NCBI GenBank assembly: GCA_002221725.1
Contig: NJFT01000023.1
Location: 217,261-281,260, forward strand
Source: Scedosporium boydii
Lineage: Eukaryota; Ascomycota; Sordariomycetes; Microascales; Microascaceae
Length of the DNA stretch: 64,000 nt
Direction: 5' to 3'
In this document: positions 21,830 to 32,247 of the stretch, piece after piece
Position numbering within the stretch: position 1 is the stretch's first letter
Layout: each line of letters opens with the position of its first letter
Notes under the pieces: generated by a model
Told to the model about the DNA's origin: nothing
Database searches by the model: none
Seen by the model: the letters and a program-made list of their open reading frames with translations, nothing else
Program-made: the position numbers and the translations under genes

Positions 21830-24800
21830 CAAGAAAAAGAAAATAGTTCGGTCAATGGTTCGTGGTATTTCCTGCAAGAAGCTGCTGCAGAACCCCTGAC
21901 AGGAATGGACAGTTGTCGGAACTGTTGATCAATGGGAACAGAGCCAGATCAGAAAGAAGGCCTCCAAATAGGGGGAGGTTGAAGAATCATGTCAGTGCCC
22001 AAAGGAGCACCCTGTGACATATGTCAAGCCAGAACAAGCAGCAGGACGTCACCAATGATGAGGACCAGATAGAACTGGGTAAAAGAAGTCAATTGAATTA
22101 AAGAAAAACTAAATAATGATGAAGAACTTGAAGAAGATGAACTTCCTTCTGTCCGATGAGAAGGAAGAAAAGAAAAGAAATAACTATGCTCTGCCCCCTG
22201 GGAAGGAAGAAAGTTCTTCCGCTGCCGCTCTTCCACCCCATACGAGAACTGAACCCTCCTCACACCAGTCACCTTATTCCCTGTCTTAATAATAATAATA
22301 ATAAATTGAAGTTTTATTTTTAAAAAATAATAATATTATTTAATAATAATATTAATAGAAAATAATATCCTAATTATACTATAACATAATTTCCTAGCCC
22401 TCGCCGTACCCTCCTCTATCCTAGTGCGCCACGACGAGTTTATCTTAGAAGGTTGGCATGTCTCGACCTTTGGTCTCCTTCCAACACGTCCACATGTCAA
22501 AACACTTGTTCGAATTCTAAACCTCGGCCAACCCCTTCTTTCGCCTCCCCCTTGATTTACAGGTTTCGTTTTTTAGTTTGGAAGAGGATATGGGCATGTT
22601 CATGGAGAGAGGGGGACGTTCCCTCGGGTACCTGGAAGAGAGTGGGAGGGCGGGTGCGGTCGTAGGTACCTCCTTTAGGTTCATGTACGTTCTGTTGGGG
22701 CCCCGCACGGAAATTTGTTGGGACACGCCCCCCGCCAAGACCCTCGCTTTTTTCTTTTTTTTCTTCTCGTCTTCAATTTTCTTTTTGTTCTCTTTTTCTT
22801 TTCCCGCCCTGTTTTTAATGTCACTCTGGCTTATAATAGCTGAGTTGGTTGGCCTCTGTCTGGTCCCTTCGTCGCGTATCAATCTCAACCCCACCATTTT
22901 TTCAACAGTGACGTGACAGCTCCGGCCTAGACAAGGGCAGAAGAGAAAGCGAAGAAAAAAAGTTCACTGCTCTTCCCGAGAGAATCGTTCCACCAGTGCA
23001 GTCCAAGATGATCCAAGGGATCAATTGAGTTTGGAATGGCGAGATGTTGAAGGGCGGTGAGATTTTTTCCTTGCAGATCTTGAGGTGAGATCTCGGGATG
23101 GCTTCAAACCTGGCGAGCAAGTCCTTGTAATTCAGAGCGCGCAGAACAAGAAGAGCAAGGAAGAAAACCCGATGTTGGATTGGTGAATGGACTGTTTAAA
23201 CTTGTTGGTTGGTTCTCTCCGCTACATTTAATACGCGAGTATTGCGGTCTGAGCTGGCATTAGTTTGATGCAAGTCATCCCGAAAAGACAGGAATAAACC
23301 CGCTCGGAGTTCGAAAGGCGGTAGATTATCGATGAACCGCAAGTAAGCCTTGTTCGCCCGATTTTTTGAAGCACGAAAACCGAGTCTTCTGTCTTGGTGC
23401 TCTCGATCAATTTGTTGATCTTTGAACTGAAAGATGGGACGATCCGGAAACTCTGGGAGTAAGCTAACGCGAAGATCTCCAAAAGGTCGCATCTCCACAT
23501 CAAGATCACGGTATTGGAGTTGGATTTTTGGGGGAGAGAGGGAACCGGGCATCGGGGATCTCTCGTGCTCTCGTGGCGTCGAGGGAGTTGGTATCCAAGC
23601 TATCGCCGAACCGAAGCCAAATCGGGTCAGAGTCCCGGAATAAGTGGGCTTTAAGTGAACACTACATTTGACATGTTTGAGAAGGAGGATGCTGGACTGC
23701 AGCTCCGCGGGAGGCCTGCGTGCAATCTAGATATAGTATACATACTTGTAGCCCAGCGTAGTAGTATACGGCAGTGTTGCGCACTTACTTATTCCCCTCG
23801 GTTGTATCGAATGAAGCATGCGGAGCGACTCAGGAAGACCGAGAACCAGACAAAGTGAGCTGAGAGCGGATGAGCTTTGCCGGGCGTATCAGTATCGATA
23901 CCGCGTAGCCTAGCCTGGAGCCGATCAACGGGGCCACTTTCCTTCCTACTTCCTACCTCGTAAGTAACTCATCCAGTTGGCAGACCGAGTTGAAGATGCC
24001 CAGAGACAAAGCGCAATTGAGGTTGCTTTGGAGAGTGGTGAGTAGTGAGGGTACTTCGCGGGAAGTAAAGTCACAGTGGGACTTGGATTATAGACCAACC
24101 CCTCCCCCCACATGCCCCAACAAAGTTTGGATGCGGCGATTTGGATTGGAAGCTAGAACCTGTGCCCCTGGAAATCAAATACTTGAAGGAGTGGAAAAGG
24201 CACTGGACAAACCCAGCATTGGACTTTCCGGGGGGGATAATTCGACATCTCAATGCAACTCGCATCCAAGTTCAGCGAGCGCAGATACAAGCAGAGGTAT
24301 CTTCTCCGATTCTCTGACCACCTTGGACCTTCGGATGCCGAGTCCAGCAAGGGAGCAAAGCCATTGAGCCCATTGAGCCATTGACCATTCATCGTCGTGT
24401 AGATCCCCGTATGGCATGTCGTCTCTCCTCTCACTCTCCACCTCTCCCCCAACCCCAACCCAACCATATAAGTGGAAAGTGGAAATATTTGTTCAGATGG
24501 CCCCGCCGGCGAGGTAGACAGTACTATCCCGGACACTTTGACTGTAGGCCAAAACTTTGTATCCAATACTCCTCTGTGGAGTGGAGGACCCTAAAACAAC
24601 TTGCCGCAAACTAGAGCAACAAGAAAAAAAAAAGAAAACGAGGACAAAAAAAAAGTTCGGAGAAAGGGCATTAAAACACAAGAAAAAAGGAGACCAAAAA
24701 AAAGGACCCCTTCATGAAGACCAGCCAAGGAAACCGGCAACGGGGCCCCCGAATAAGAACAAATCAACGACAGGGCAATTACCATTTGGCCATTCTCCCT

Positions 24801-25332
24801 TGCTCTTACCCTCTTCGCCTCTCGTTCTCAACTCTTTGGCTGGATCCACTGAACAAGCGCTCAAGTCCGAAAGTTCTTCTTTCACGTGGTAAAAGGGACA
24901 CAAGAAGAAACGCAGCAAGGAAGGCGCAGGCTGAGCTGACTGGTTCCCGGGAAGGAAGACCAAAAAAAAAGTCACCAGAGGCAAAAAAGTAACAAAAAAT
25001 CTTGCCGCCCTGCACAGGTTAGTGTAAATAAACCCATTTCCCCAGTCTCTTTTATCCTCCTCCTCTCCACCCCCGACCACCTCGGTCTTCCCTTTTTTAT
25101 TTCTTAGGCCCTCCTCTTTCCCTCCCACACCTCTGCTTCCCTCTCCCGGACGGATCCAATTGGGATCGGTCTTTGTTTCTTTCCCGCCTCTCCTCCCGAG
25201 ACTCCTATATCCTTCTCTTCTCTCTTTCACCAAGAGATCCTTTTCTCTTTCTCGTTCTCTTCTTTCCTCACAGCCCCTAACCCATTGGAATATCGTAGCT
25301 CTTTCGCTCGCGGTCCTCTTCCCCCCTCCAAA
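21830..25332. other. Long gene-poor stretch upstream of the desaturase
   Basis: Holds an AT-rich block at 22285-22400 and then sequence of normal composition. The longest open frames (23196-23552 minus, 118 codons; 24153-24566 minus, 137 codons) show no domain and no convincing splice partners. From about 25040 to 25330 the plus strand is C/T-rich (CTCTCC, TTCTCT), a typical leader of the highly expressed desaturase gene. Confidence 0.5.
22285..22400. repeat. Second AT-rich block
   Basis: AATAATAAT and TTTTTAAAAAATAAT words over about 115 bp, including a short (AAT)n run at 22288-22305. Same character as the block at 19590-19850; together they bracket the F-box pseudogene and the LTR-like relic. 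Confidence 0.6.
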
Positions 25333-26909
25333 ATGGCATCCACCGCCGTCGCCGACTCGCAGTCGGCTACCCGCCGCGGAGTCTCCCGCCTCGACTCCGA
25401 ATACTCGTCGCCCTCCACAGCCGTCGCATCGCCCCTCGACTCCCCCAGGCCCTCTGCCTCCTCCACCTCCCTCTCCTCTCTCGCCTCCGAAGCCGTCATC
25501 GAGAGCAAGGACCTCGGCGTCCTCCTCGACACCTACGGCAACCCCTTCGTGCCCCCGGACTTCACCATCAAGGACATCCGCGATGCCATCCCCACACACT
25601 GCTTCGAGCGGTCCGCCCTCAAGGGCTACTTGTACGTCGCCCGCGACCTGCTCTGCCTCGCCACGACGTTTTACGTCTTCCACAATTATGTGACCCCCGA
25701 GTACATCCCTTCGACGCCCGCCCGCGCTGGTCTCTGGGCGCTGTACACCGTGCTCCAGGGCTTCTTCGGCACGGGAATCTGGGTGCTCGCCCACGAGTGC
25801 GGTCACCAGGCCTTCTCCACCTCAAGGACCATCAACAACGTCACGGGCTGGTTCCTCCACTCGGCCCTCCTCGTCCCTTACTACTCGTGGCAGCTGTCCC
25901 ACTCGGCCCACCACAAGGCCACCGGAAACCTCGAGCGCGACATGGTCTTCGTGCCCCGCACCCGCGAGCAGCAGGCCACCCGCCTCGGCAAGATGGCCCA
26001 CGAGCTCGGCGAGCTCACCGAGGAGACCCCCATCTACACCCTCATCATGCTCATCGCCCAGCAGCTCGTCGGCTGGCCCAACTACCTCCTCACCAACGTC
26101 ACCGGCCACAACTTCCATGAGCGTCAGCGCGAGGGTAGGGGTAAGGGCAAGAGCAACGGTCTTTTCGGCGGCGTTAACCACTTCGATCCCCGAAGCCCGA
26201 TTTATGACAACAAGCACGCTGGCCGTATCATCATGAGCGATATCGGTATCCTCATCACTGGAAGCATCCTGTACTACCTCGGCAACCGCTTCGGCTGGAC
26301 CAACATGCTTGTGTGGTACTTTATCCCCTACCTCTGGGTGAACCACTGGCTCGGTAAGTTGTTTTTTCGTCCTTCATTCGATTTTCGTCTTCGACAGCCC
26401 TGTTTCGTCAATGTGAAGTTTCACGAAAGAAAGAAAAGAACAAGTAAAAGAGACTCTCGCTGACTTCCTCTCTCGCAGTCGCCATCACCTACCTCCAGCA
26501 CACCGATCCCTCCCTCCCCCACTACCACTCTGAGGAGTGGAACTTCGTCCGCGGCGCCGCCGCCACCATCGACCGCGAGATGGGCTTCATCGGCCGCCAG
26601 CTCTTCCACGGCATCATCGAGACCCACGTGCTCCACCACTACGTCTCCACCATCCCCTTCTACAACGCCGACGAGGCCACCGAGGCCATCAAGAAGGTCA
26701 TGGGCGAGCACTACCGCTCCGACACCAAGGACGGGCCCTGGGGCTTCCTGCGCGCCATGTACAGGTCCGCCAGGTCGTGCCAGTGGGTCGAGCCCAGCGT
26801 CGGCGCCAAGGGAGCCGGCAAGAACATTTTGTTCTTCAGGAATAGGAATGGCATTGGGCCTAGGCCGTTGAATGCGGAGGAGTATAGGGCGATGAAGCAG
26901 TCCAAATAG
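25333..26909 (+). CDS. FAD2: Delta-12 fatty acid desaturase (oleate to linoleate)
   Basis: Exons 25333-26353 and 26479-26909 (125-bp intron, GTAAGT/CGCAG), 483 residues. The three His boxes of membrane desaturases that bind the di-iron centre are present: HECGHQ at about 153, HSAHH at about 189 and HVLHH at about 390. Several hydrophobic segments (for example LYVARDLLCLATTFYVFHNY and ILITGSILYYLGNRFG) match the multi-span ER membrane topology. The enzyme inserts the second double bond into oleoyl-lipids using cytochrome b5 electrons. The start at 25333 has the strong context CCAAAATGGC; an in-frame ATG at 25285 would add 16 residues and is less likely. The N-terminal 55 residues are Ser-rich, as in fungal orthologues. 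A delta-15 or bifunctional activity cannot be excluded by sequence. Confidence 0.93.
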
Positions 26910-28365
26910 AGAAGAGGGAGAAGAAATGACGGGTTGGAAATTTTAATGCGGAAATGAATGAAGGAAAAAAGAGAGCGGTTTGATTTGTTTCTGTTCCGCT
27001 TAGATCTCTTTTTTTTGGTTTCCATAGAACGAAAATGATTTTGACTAGGAGCCTAGAATGTTGGAAGGAGGAATGAAAAATGGCATGACCAAATGACCAC
27101 AGAGAGAGGGAAGAGAAGGGAGGGACAAAGATTGAAAGGAAGGACCCCAATCCATCTAGTCCTATTTATAATTGATAGACCATCTCTTTTTTGCAATGTC
27201 TGTTTCTTTTCTTGCCAGTTTGTCTTTCTATTTTGGTTGTTTTGAGTCTCGTGAACTTGGCAGAGAGAAGGGATGAAGAGACGAACATGATTCCCATTCA
27301 TGAGATAGAAATCAACCAACCTGATGATTTGCTAAACTAGACGAAGGTGGGGAAAGAAGGGGGAATATAGAATCTGAAGCAGAAATGGAAATGTGATGTG
27401 ATAGATGAGAGGGTGTGTGTGTCGTGTGAGAGGTGAGAGGTGAGAGGTCATTTCATAATACCCCTCAGTTCTGTTGTCTGATTTCTGTTCCTGTTCCTGT
27501 TTCGGTTTCTGAACCAACCCGACGCTTTCCGCGCTTTGTTTAGTGAAGTATCACCGAGCGTTCTCTTCCTAATAGGGAATGATCAGGAACACAAGAAGGG
27601 AAGGATACACAAAAGGGGAGATGCAAAAGGGGAGATGCGAGATCAGGGCTTGACGTTTCGCAAGGTTTGTGTCTGCCTGTGTGTTCCCGCCTTGAAATAA
27701 TAGATGACCCGGAGGAGAGTGGTGGAATGATATGAGGACGAGAGCGCGGAGGAGGGGTCGTCATGATCTCCGAGACTCCCGTCCCGTTTAGGGAAATGGC
27801 ACAGATTCAGTGATTCAGTCCCCATGGTCCAATTCCAATGCCCCAGATGCCATAAATAATGGCAATGGACCTGTATCGGGAACCATCCTCGGGACAGGGA
27901 TAATAATAGTAAAATGATGGGAGTGAAAAGGTTTAAACACGAAGTATGCAGAAAATAACATCAGTACTCACCGTACTGAGTAGACCCAAGGTGAAGTAAA
28001 CCCCTCCGGATCTCTCGGGCGGCCATCCACTCCGTCCCCGATATGTGTTCGACTCGTTTCCTGTCAAACGAGACACTCTCATTCTACGGACGAGCCCTTC
28101 GCTCTGGGGGAGAGCATCTGAAGTCAAATATGTCTTGATAGAAGTGTGAGACAGTAGACGCGTACATGTTTATATATAACTAGTCAAAACAAGACCCGAA
28201 CAAGCTCATACAATGAAAATACATTTCCAAATTTGACCATGTAGATTCTCGACAATATAAAAGAACTGTAGAAGGAAGAAAACGAGCGCGTACAAAACCA
28301 ACATGTTCAAAATCCAAGACAAACTGTACCAGAGAAACAAAACCTGCAACTCTCTCTCCATCAAC
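26910..28365. other. Convergent 3' region between desaturase and IRE1
   Basis: No gene seen. Contains a short tandem array of GAGAGGT (three units, about 27428-27448) preceded by a GTGTGTGTGT run. Confidence 0.55.
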
Positions 28366-31300
28366 TCACGCCCTCACAGGCTCATAATACTCCTTAAACC
28401 GATCCGCCGAATCCCACCGAACCTGATACACCACATTCCAGCAGACCAACAACAACATGGGGAATCGCACAGTCCAAAACGCGAGGTATCCGTCCGGCAG
28501 CGGTCCGATCGACCGCTTAAGCGAATCCGGCATGTCCTCGTAGTGGTTCTTCTTGTTGCGCAGCGCTCGCAGGAGGTCCAGCATCCTCGACCCCGTGTAC
28601 TTGCGCTGCTTGCCGAGCGAGTCGATGAAGTCGCGCGGCAGGTTCCGGAGAAAGTCGCCGTTCGTGATGACGTCGGGGGCGTGCGCCTCGAGCTCCTGCA
28701 GCGCTGCGCTAGGTGGGTCGCGCGGCTCCTTCTCGAAGTGGTCCGACACGTCGCAGAGGAACTGGAGTCGAGTCTTGGCCGACCAGAAGAACGGGTGCGC
28801 CATGACTTCGCGTGCCGTCGGTCGCAGCTTAGGATCCGCGTGGAGCATGGAGCCGATGAGATCCTTGGCCTCGTAGGCGAAGTCGCCAAGAGAATCCAGC
28901 GCGTCGAGACTGTAGTTGCCCTTGCGGATGTTGACCTCGCGCATGTACCTATCGCCGCAGTCGAAGGGATGGCATCCGTTGGTGAGCACGTAGAAAAAGA
29001 CCAGGCCGAGACTGAAAATGTCGATGGACCGGGTGGCCCGGCTCTTGGGCATCATGTCGTGGCCAACAAGGACGGAACCGGAACCGCTGTGGGTGCTAGC
29101 GTCTATGACAGAGCCGTCATCATCGATCAGGAGCTCCGGCGCTCGCCAACCCGATGTACCGGCCGCACGACCCGTGGTGGCTCCGAAGGACGATTGGCCA
29201 CCCTCGAGTTTCTTGCACAGACCAAAGTCGGACACGAGGAGCCTTGGTCGGCCATCCTTGGCCATGTTTACCAGAATATTTTGCGGCTTGAGGTCGCGGT
29301 GAACAATGCGCAGGCTGTGTAGATGGCTAATGCCATTGGTGATCTGAAGAAGGACACCGGGAAGATCCTTCTTTCCGGCCTGGGCGAGTTCCGGATACAT
29401 GTGAGGCTTCTCCACCACGTCGGCGAGGGATGCCGCGCACCGCTCCAAGGCGATGTAGAGGAACCCGTCTCGGACTTGCTGCGCAAAATAGCGAATGACG
29501 TTGGGATGGTCATCGCTCTCCCGGAGCAACCTGGTCTCCTGCGACGCGATATCGTAAAACTGAATCAACATGCGCTTAACGGCGACAACGCGGCCGTCGA
29601 ATTTGCCCGAAAACACAAGCGTTCCGTTGCTGCCCGTGCCCAACTGCTCGTTCATGTCGACTTCAATGTTACCCATCCGGATGATGGGACCGGCTACCGA
29701 CTGCATATCGTCGGGAAGCGTGTGCACGTCCGGTTCCAACTTGCCGGGTTCTCGAAGCCGGATAACCTTGTCGACTGCATCCTCGACGGCAGTCATGGGA
29801 TCCTGGCGCGACTCCGAGTCCTCCCTCTTCTTTTCCTTCTTTCGGTGCTTGACACCTCCGCGCCTACCTCGGTGTGACTTTTTCTTCTCCTTTTCTTTTT
29901 CCTTCTCTCCTTCCTCCTTTTCTCCTTCCTTGTCGCCGACCATAGCGTTGGCCTCCTGGGTTTCTGGTTGGGCAACTGGCTGGGCAGGATCTGCCTTGAC
30001 GGCAACGGTAGGGGGATCGGCCGGAGGTGCTCGGTCATGGGCGATATTGGCAGGCTCCCGGATTACTTCTTCGACCACCACAGGGTCATCGTTAGAGGGA
30101 AGGCCTGCGGTGTCCGGAGGAGCAGGCTCGCCACCCGGTTGAAGCTTCTCATCGTCACCTGCGGGGTCTGCAGGATTCTCTGGTGTTTCGGGCGGTGTGG
30201 GCTGCTGAAGCTGCTCAGATTCCCTAGGTTCCTCAACCTCGGGACCATCGCCGGACGGCTTATCCTCCGACTCCGAGTCCGAGTCGTTGTCGAGAGCCGC
30301 CATCCGCCCAGGGAGGAAGCCCGACTCGACCCAGTACCTCTTGCTCGCCAGACGTCGACATTGCCGTCGCAGCTCCTTTTGGTAAACGATAATGAGAATG
30401 ACAAAGATGGGGATCCAGACCTCGTTCATCACCCAGGCCATGAGCTTATCAACGGCGGCTTGCTTGATGGTCTTGACCCTAGAACCGATAGTGGGCGGGA
30501 ACTCGGGCTCGTCTATCAACGGGGGAAGAGCGGATTCATTTTCCGTATCGATCAAGGGTGGTGCCGGAAGGGTCGGCGGCTGATACTTTCCTGGCGAGTC
30601 ACCCGCGTCGCCCACCATGTCGAGGCGGTGAGTGCCTACCAAGGCGCTGGAGTACTGGTCAGGTGTCAGGCCGTCGATGGACTGCCGAAGTTGCCACCAC
30701 TCAGGCCGCTCAATCTTGGCCGTCGGAGCAGTGACGATGAGAGGATACGACTGTCCCGACAAGGCATACCAGCCACCGTCTTCGGTGCGGTTGAGGAAGA
30801 CGTTATTACGTCGTTCGTAAACCGCGTTGGCATCGTGGGCTGGCGGGGGAGGCTGGGGTAAGATGATGAGTTCGGGGTTCGGATCGGCATCTTCGAGACC
30901 GGAGGCTCGTGGACGGCACACATCAAACACCCGAGCAACGGGGGTAGGGAATTGGTTCTTGAGAAGCGGCCTCATAGTGCCGTCGTTCTCGATGCCGAGT
31001 GGCCCGTTCTTCCTGTCGTTGGAGAAGGCAAAAACGGTACCGTCATGCTTCGTAGTAAGGTACCACTGGTCCAGCGGCACGTTGTACTGCTGGAGTAGAT
31101 CATGATCGTAGGTGTTGAGGACCCACTCGGCGTACTTGAGGGTCGCAATTGGTCGGCCGTCTCGGCGCTGGATGCCGACAGTATACTCGGTCCGGCCGAG
31201 AGTGATGGTGCCCATGGAGCTGCACTCTTCCTGCTCGTAAATGGCGTTGGGTCGGAAGCAGCTGTCGGCGTCGTTGATCTGGGCGCCGCTGGTGCTGAAC

Positions 31301-32247
31301 CACTTGAGCACGCGGCCGGTAGCGGCGTCCAGGGTCATCATGGCCGTCTTTTTCTCACCCAGGTAGGCGACGGGAGGGTCGTCAATGGCGTGCGGGGCTA
31401 GTTCCTCAACGAGCTTCTTCATGGTGAGGCCCGTCTTCACGAGGGTGGGTTCCGGAGCAGCCGGAATCCAAATATACAGGTTTCCGTCCCTGCTGGGCTC
31501 AACAGCCCAGATATAGTGGTCGACGGGGTGGAAGTCGTCATCGAGGGCAGAGGTGTTGGCGCGATGATGGTTTGTCTCAATCATCGGCTGCTCCACTTCG
31601 AGATGCCATCGCTTCTGACCAGTCTTGCGGTCCGAGGCGTAGAGATCTCCATCGACGGTCGCCAAAAGAACAAAGTCTTCCACTTCCCAGTCCGCAAGAC
31701 TCCGCGCATTCTGCGGCGAAGCGAGCCCAGAGCCAGAGGCAGCAGCCGAGGCGCTGGGTCGGAGTCCTGCGGGCGGTGCTCGAACGGACTGAGCCGGAGC
31801 CAAAGTCGCGATGGCGCTCGCATCATTAGGAATAACTAGATTTTGGTAGGGGTGTTCATTGTTGTTGTTGTTGTTGTTGTTGCTGTTTTCGTTTCGTTTG
31901 CCGTGACGCTGTTGGTAGTATTGAGGAGAGGCGGACTCGACCGTCCTCTTACGGCCCGGGTTCGGGTTCGACTTGATGGAACCAGGCTGGATCACGGGGT
32001 GGGGATGAGCCCAATCGTTGAGGGCGTCGTCAAGTTCGTCAGCAGCGACTTGTCGGTTGATTTGAGCCAGGGGCTCTACGGTTCGGGTTTGGGGATTGTG
32101 AGCTTCGGCTGGGTGTTGATTGTTCTGGGCGGCGTCGGCGACGTTTGCACAGGAAGCCAGGAAGAGGGCTGCACAGGCGAGCACGAATTTCTTGCGCTGG
32201 GCACCACCTCCCCCATGGCGACCGTCGCCGGGTGGCCGTCGCGGCAT
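28366..32247 (-). CDS. IRE1: Unfolded-protein sensor kinase/endoribonuclease IRE1
   Basis: One uninterrupted frame of 1293 residues. Signal peptide at about 18-40 (KKFVLACAALFLASCANVADA). ER-luminal sensor domain with pyrrolo-quinoline-like strands (DWEVEDFVLLATVDGDLYAS) from about 180 to 560. One transmembrane helix at about 603-620 (IPIFVILIIVYQ). A cytosolic linker rich in acidic and Lys/Arg residues. Kinase domain about 850-1140 with LGTGSNGTLVF, VAVKRML, HRDLKPQNIL, SDFGLC. C-terminal KEN RNase domain with QRKYTGSRMLDLLRALRNKK and NHYEDMP, which keeps the Tyr, Arg, Asn and His used for RNA cleavage in yeast Ire1. The protein senses misfolded ER proteins and splices the HAC1/hacA messenger. 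An Asn run near residues 122-130 comes from a (GTT)n repeat on the plus strand at 31858-31882. The nearby KEKEKEKKK stretch is low-complexity. Confidence 0.97.
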   Translation of the reverse strand: MPRRPPGDGRHGGGGAQRKKFVLACAALFLASCANVADAAQNNQHPAEAHNPQTRTVEPLAQINRQVAADELDDALNDWAHPHPVIQPGSIKSNPNPGRKRTVESASPQYYQQRHGKRNENSNNNNNNNNEHPYQNLVIPNDASAIATLAPAQSVRAPPAGLRPSASAAASGSGLASPQNARSLADWEVEDFVLLATVDGDLYASDRKTGQKRWHLEVEQPMIETNHHRANTSALDDDFHPVDHYIWAVEPSRDGNLYIWIPAAPEPTLVKTGLTMKKLVEELAPHAIDDPPVAYLGEKKTAMMTLDAATGRVLKWFSTSGAQINDADSCFRPNAIYEQEECSSMGTITLGRTEYTVGIQRRDGRPIATLKYAEWVLNTYDHDLLQQYNVPLDQWYLTTKHDGTVFAFSNDRKNGPLGIENDGTMRPLLKNQFPTPVARVFDVCRPRASGLEDADPNPELIILPQPPPPAHDANAVYERRNNVFLNRTEDGGWYALSGQSYPLIVTAPTAKIERPEWWQLRQSIDGLTPDQYSSALVGTHRLDMVGDAGDSPGKYQPPTLPAPPLIDTENESALPPLIDEPEFPPTIGSRVKTIKQAAVDKLMAWVMNEVWIPIFVILIIVYQKELRRQCRRLASKRYWVESGFLPGRMAALDNDSDSESEDKPSGDGPEVEEPRESEQLQQPTPPETPENPADPAGDDEKLQPGGEPAPPDTAGLPSNDDPVVVEEVIREPANIAHDRAPPADPPTVAVKADPAQPVAQPETQEANAMVGDKEGEKEEGEKEKEKEKKKSHRGRRGGVKHRKKEKKREDSESRQDPMTAVEDAVDKVIRLREPGKLEPDVHTLPDDMQSVAGPIIRMGNIEVDMNEQLGTGSNGTLVFSGKFDGRVVAVKRMLIQFYDIASQETRLLRESDDHPNVIRYFAQQVRDGFLYIALERCAASLADVVEKPHMYPELAQAGKKDLPGVLLQITNGISHLHSLRIVHRDLKPQNILVNMAKDGRPRLLVSDFGLCKKLEGGQSSFGATTGRAAGTSGWRAPELLIDDDGSVIDASTHSGSGSVLVGHDMMPKSRATRSIDIFSLGLVFFYVLTNGCHPFDCGDRYMREVNIRKGNYSLDALDSLGDFAYEAKDLIGSMLHADPKLRPTAREVMAHPFFWSAKTRLQFLCDVSDHFEKEPRDPPSAALQELEAHAPDVITNGDFLRNLPRDFIDSLGKQRKYTGSRMLDLLRALRNKKNHYEDMPDSLKRSIGPLPDGYLAFWTVRFPMLLLVCWNVVYQVRWDSADRFKEYYEPVRA

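Noticed and set aside
23196..23552. 118-codon minus-strand frame with fairly protein-like composition
   Set aside because: Interesting composition but no recognised family, no neighbouring exons and no promoter-like features; not strong enough to call.
24153..24566. 137-codon minus-strand frame
   Set aside because: No domain, no splice partners, mixed low-complexity composition; judged a chance frame in the desaturase upstream region.
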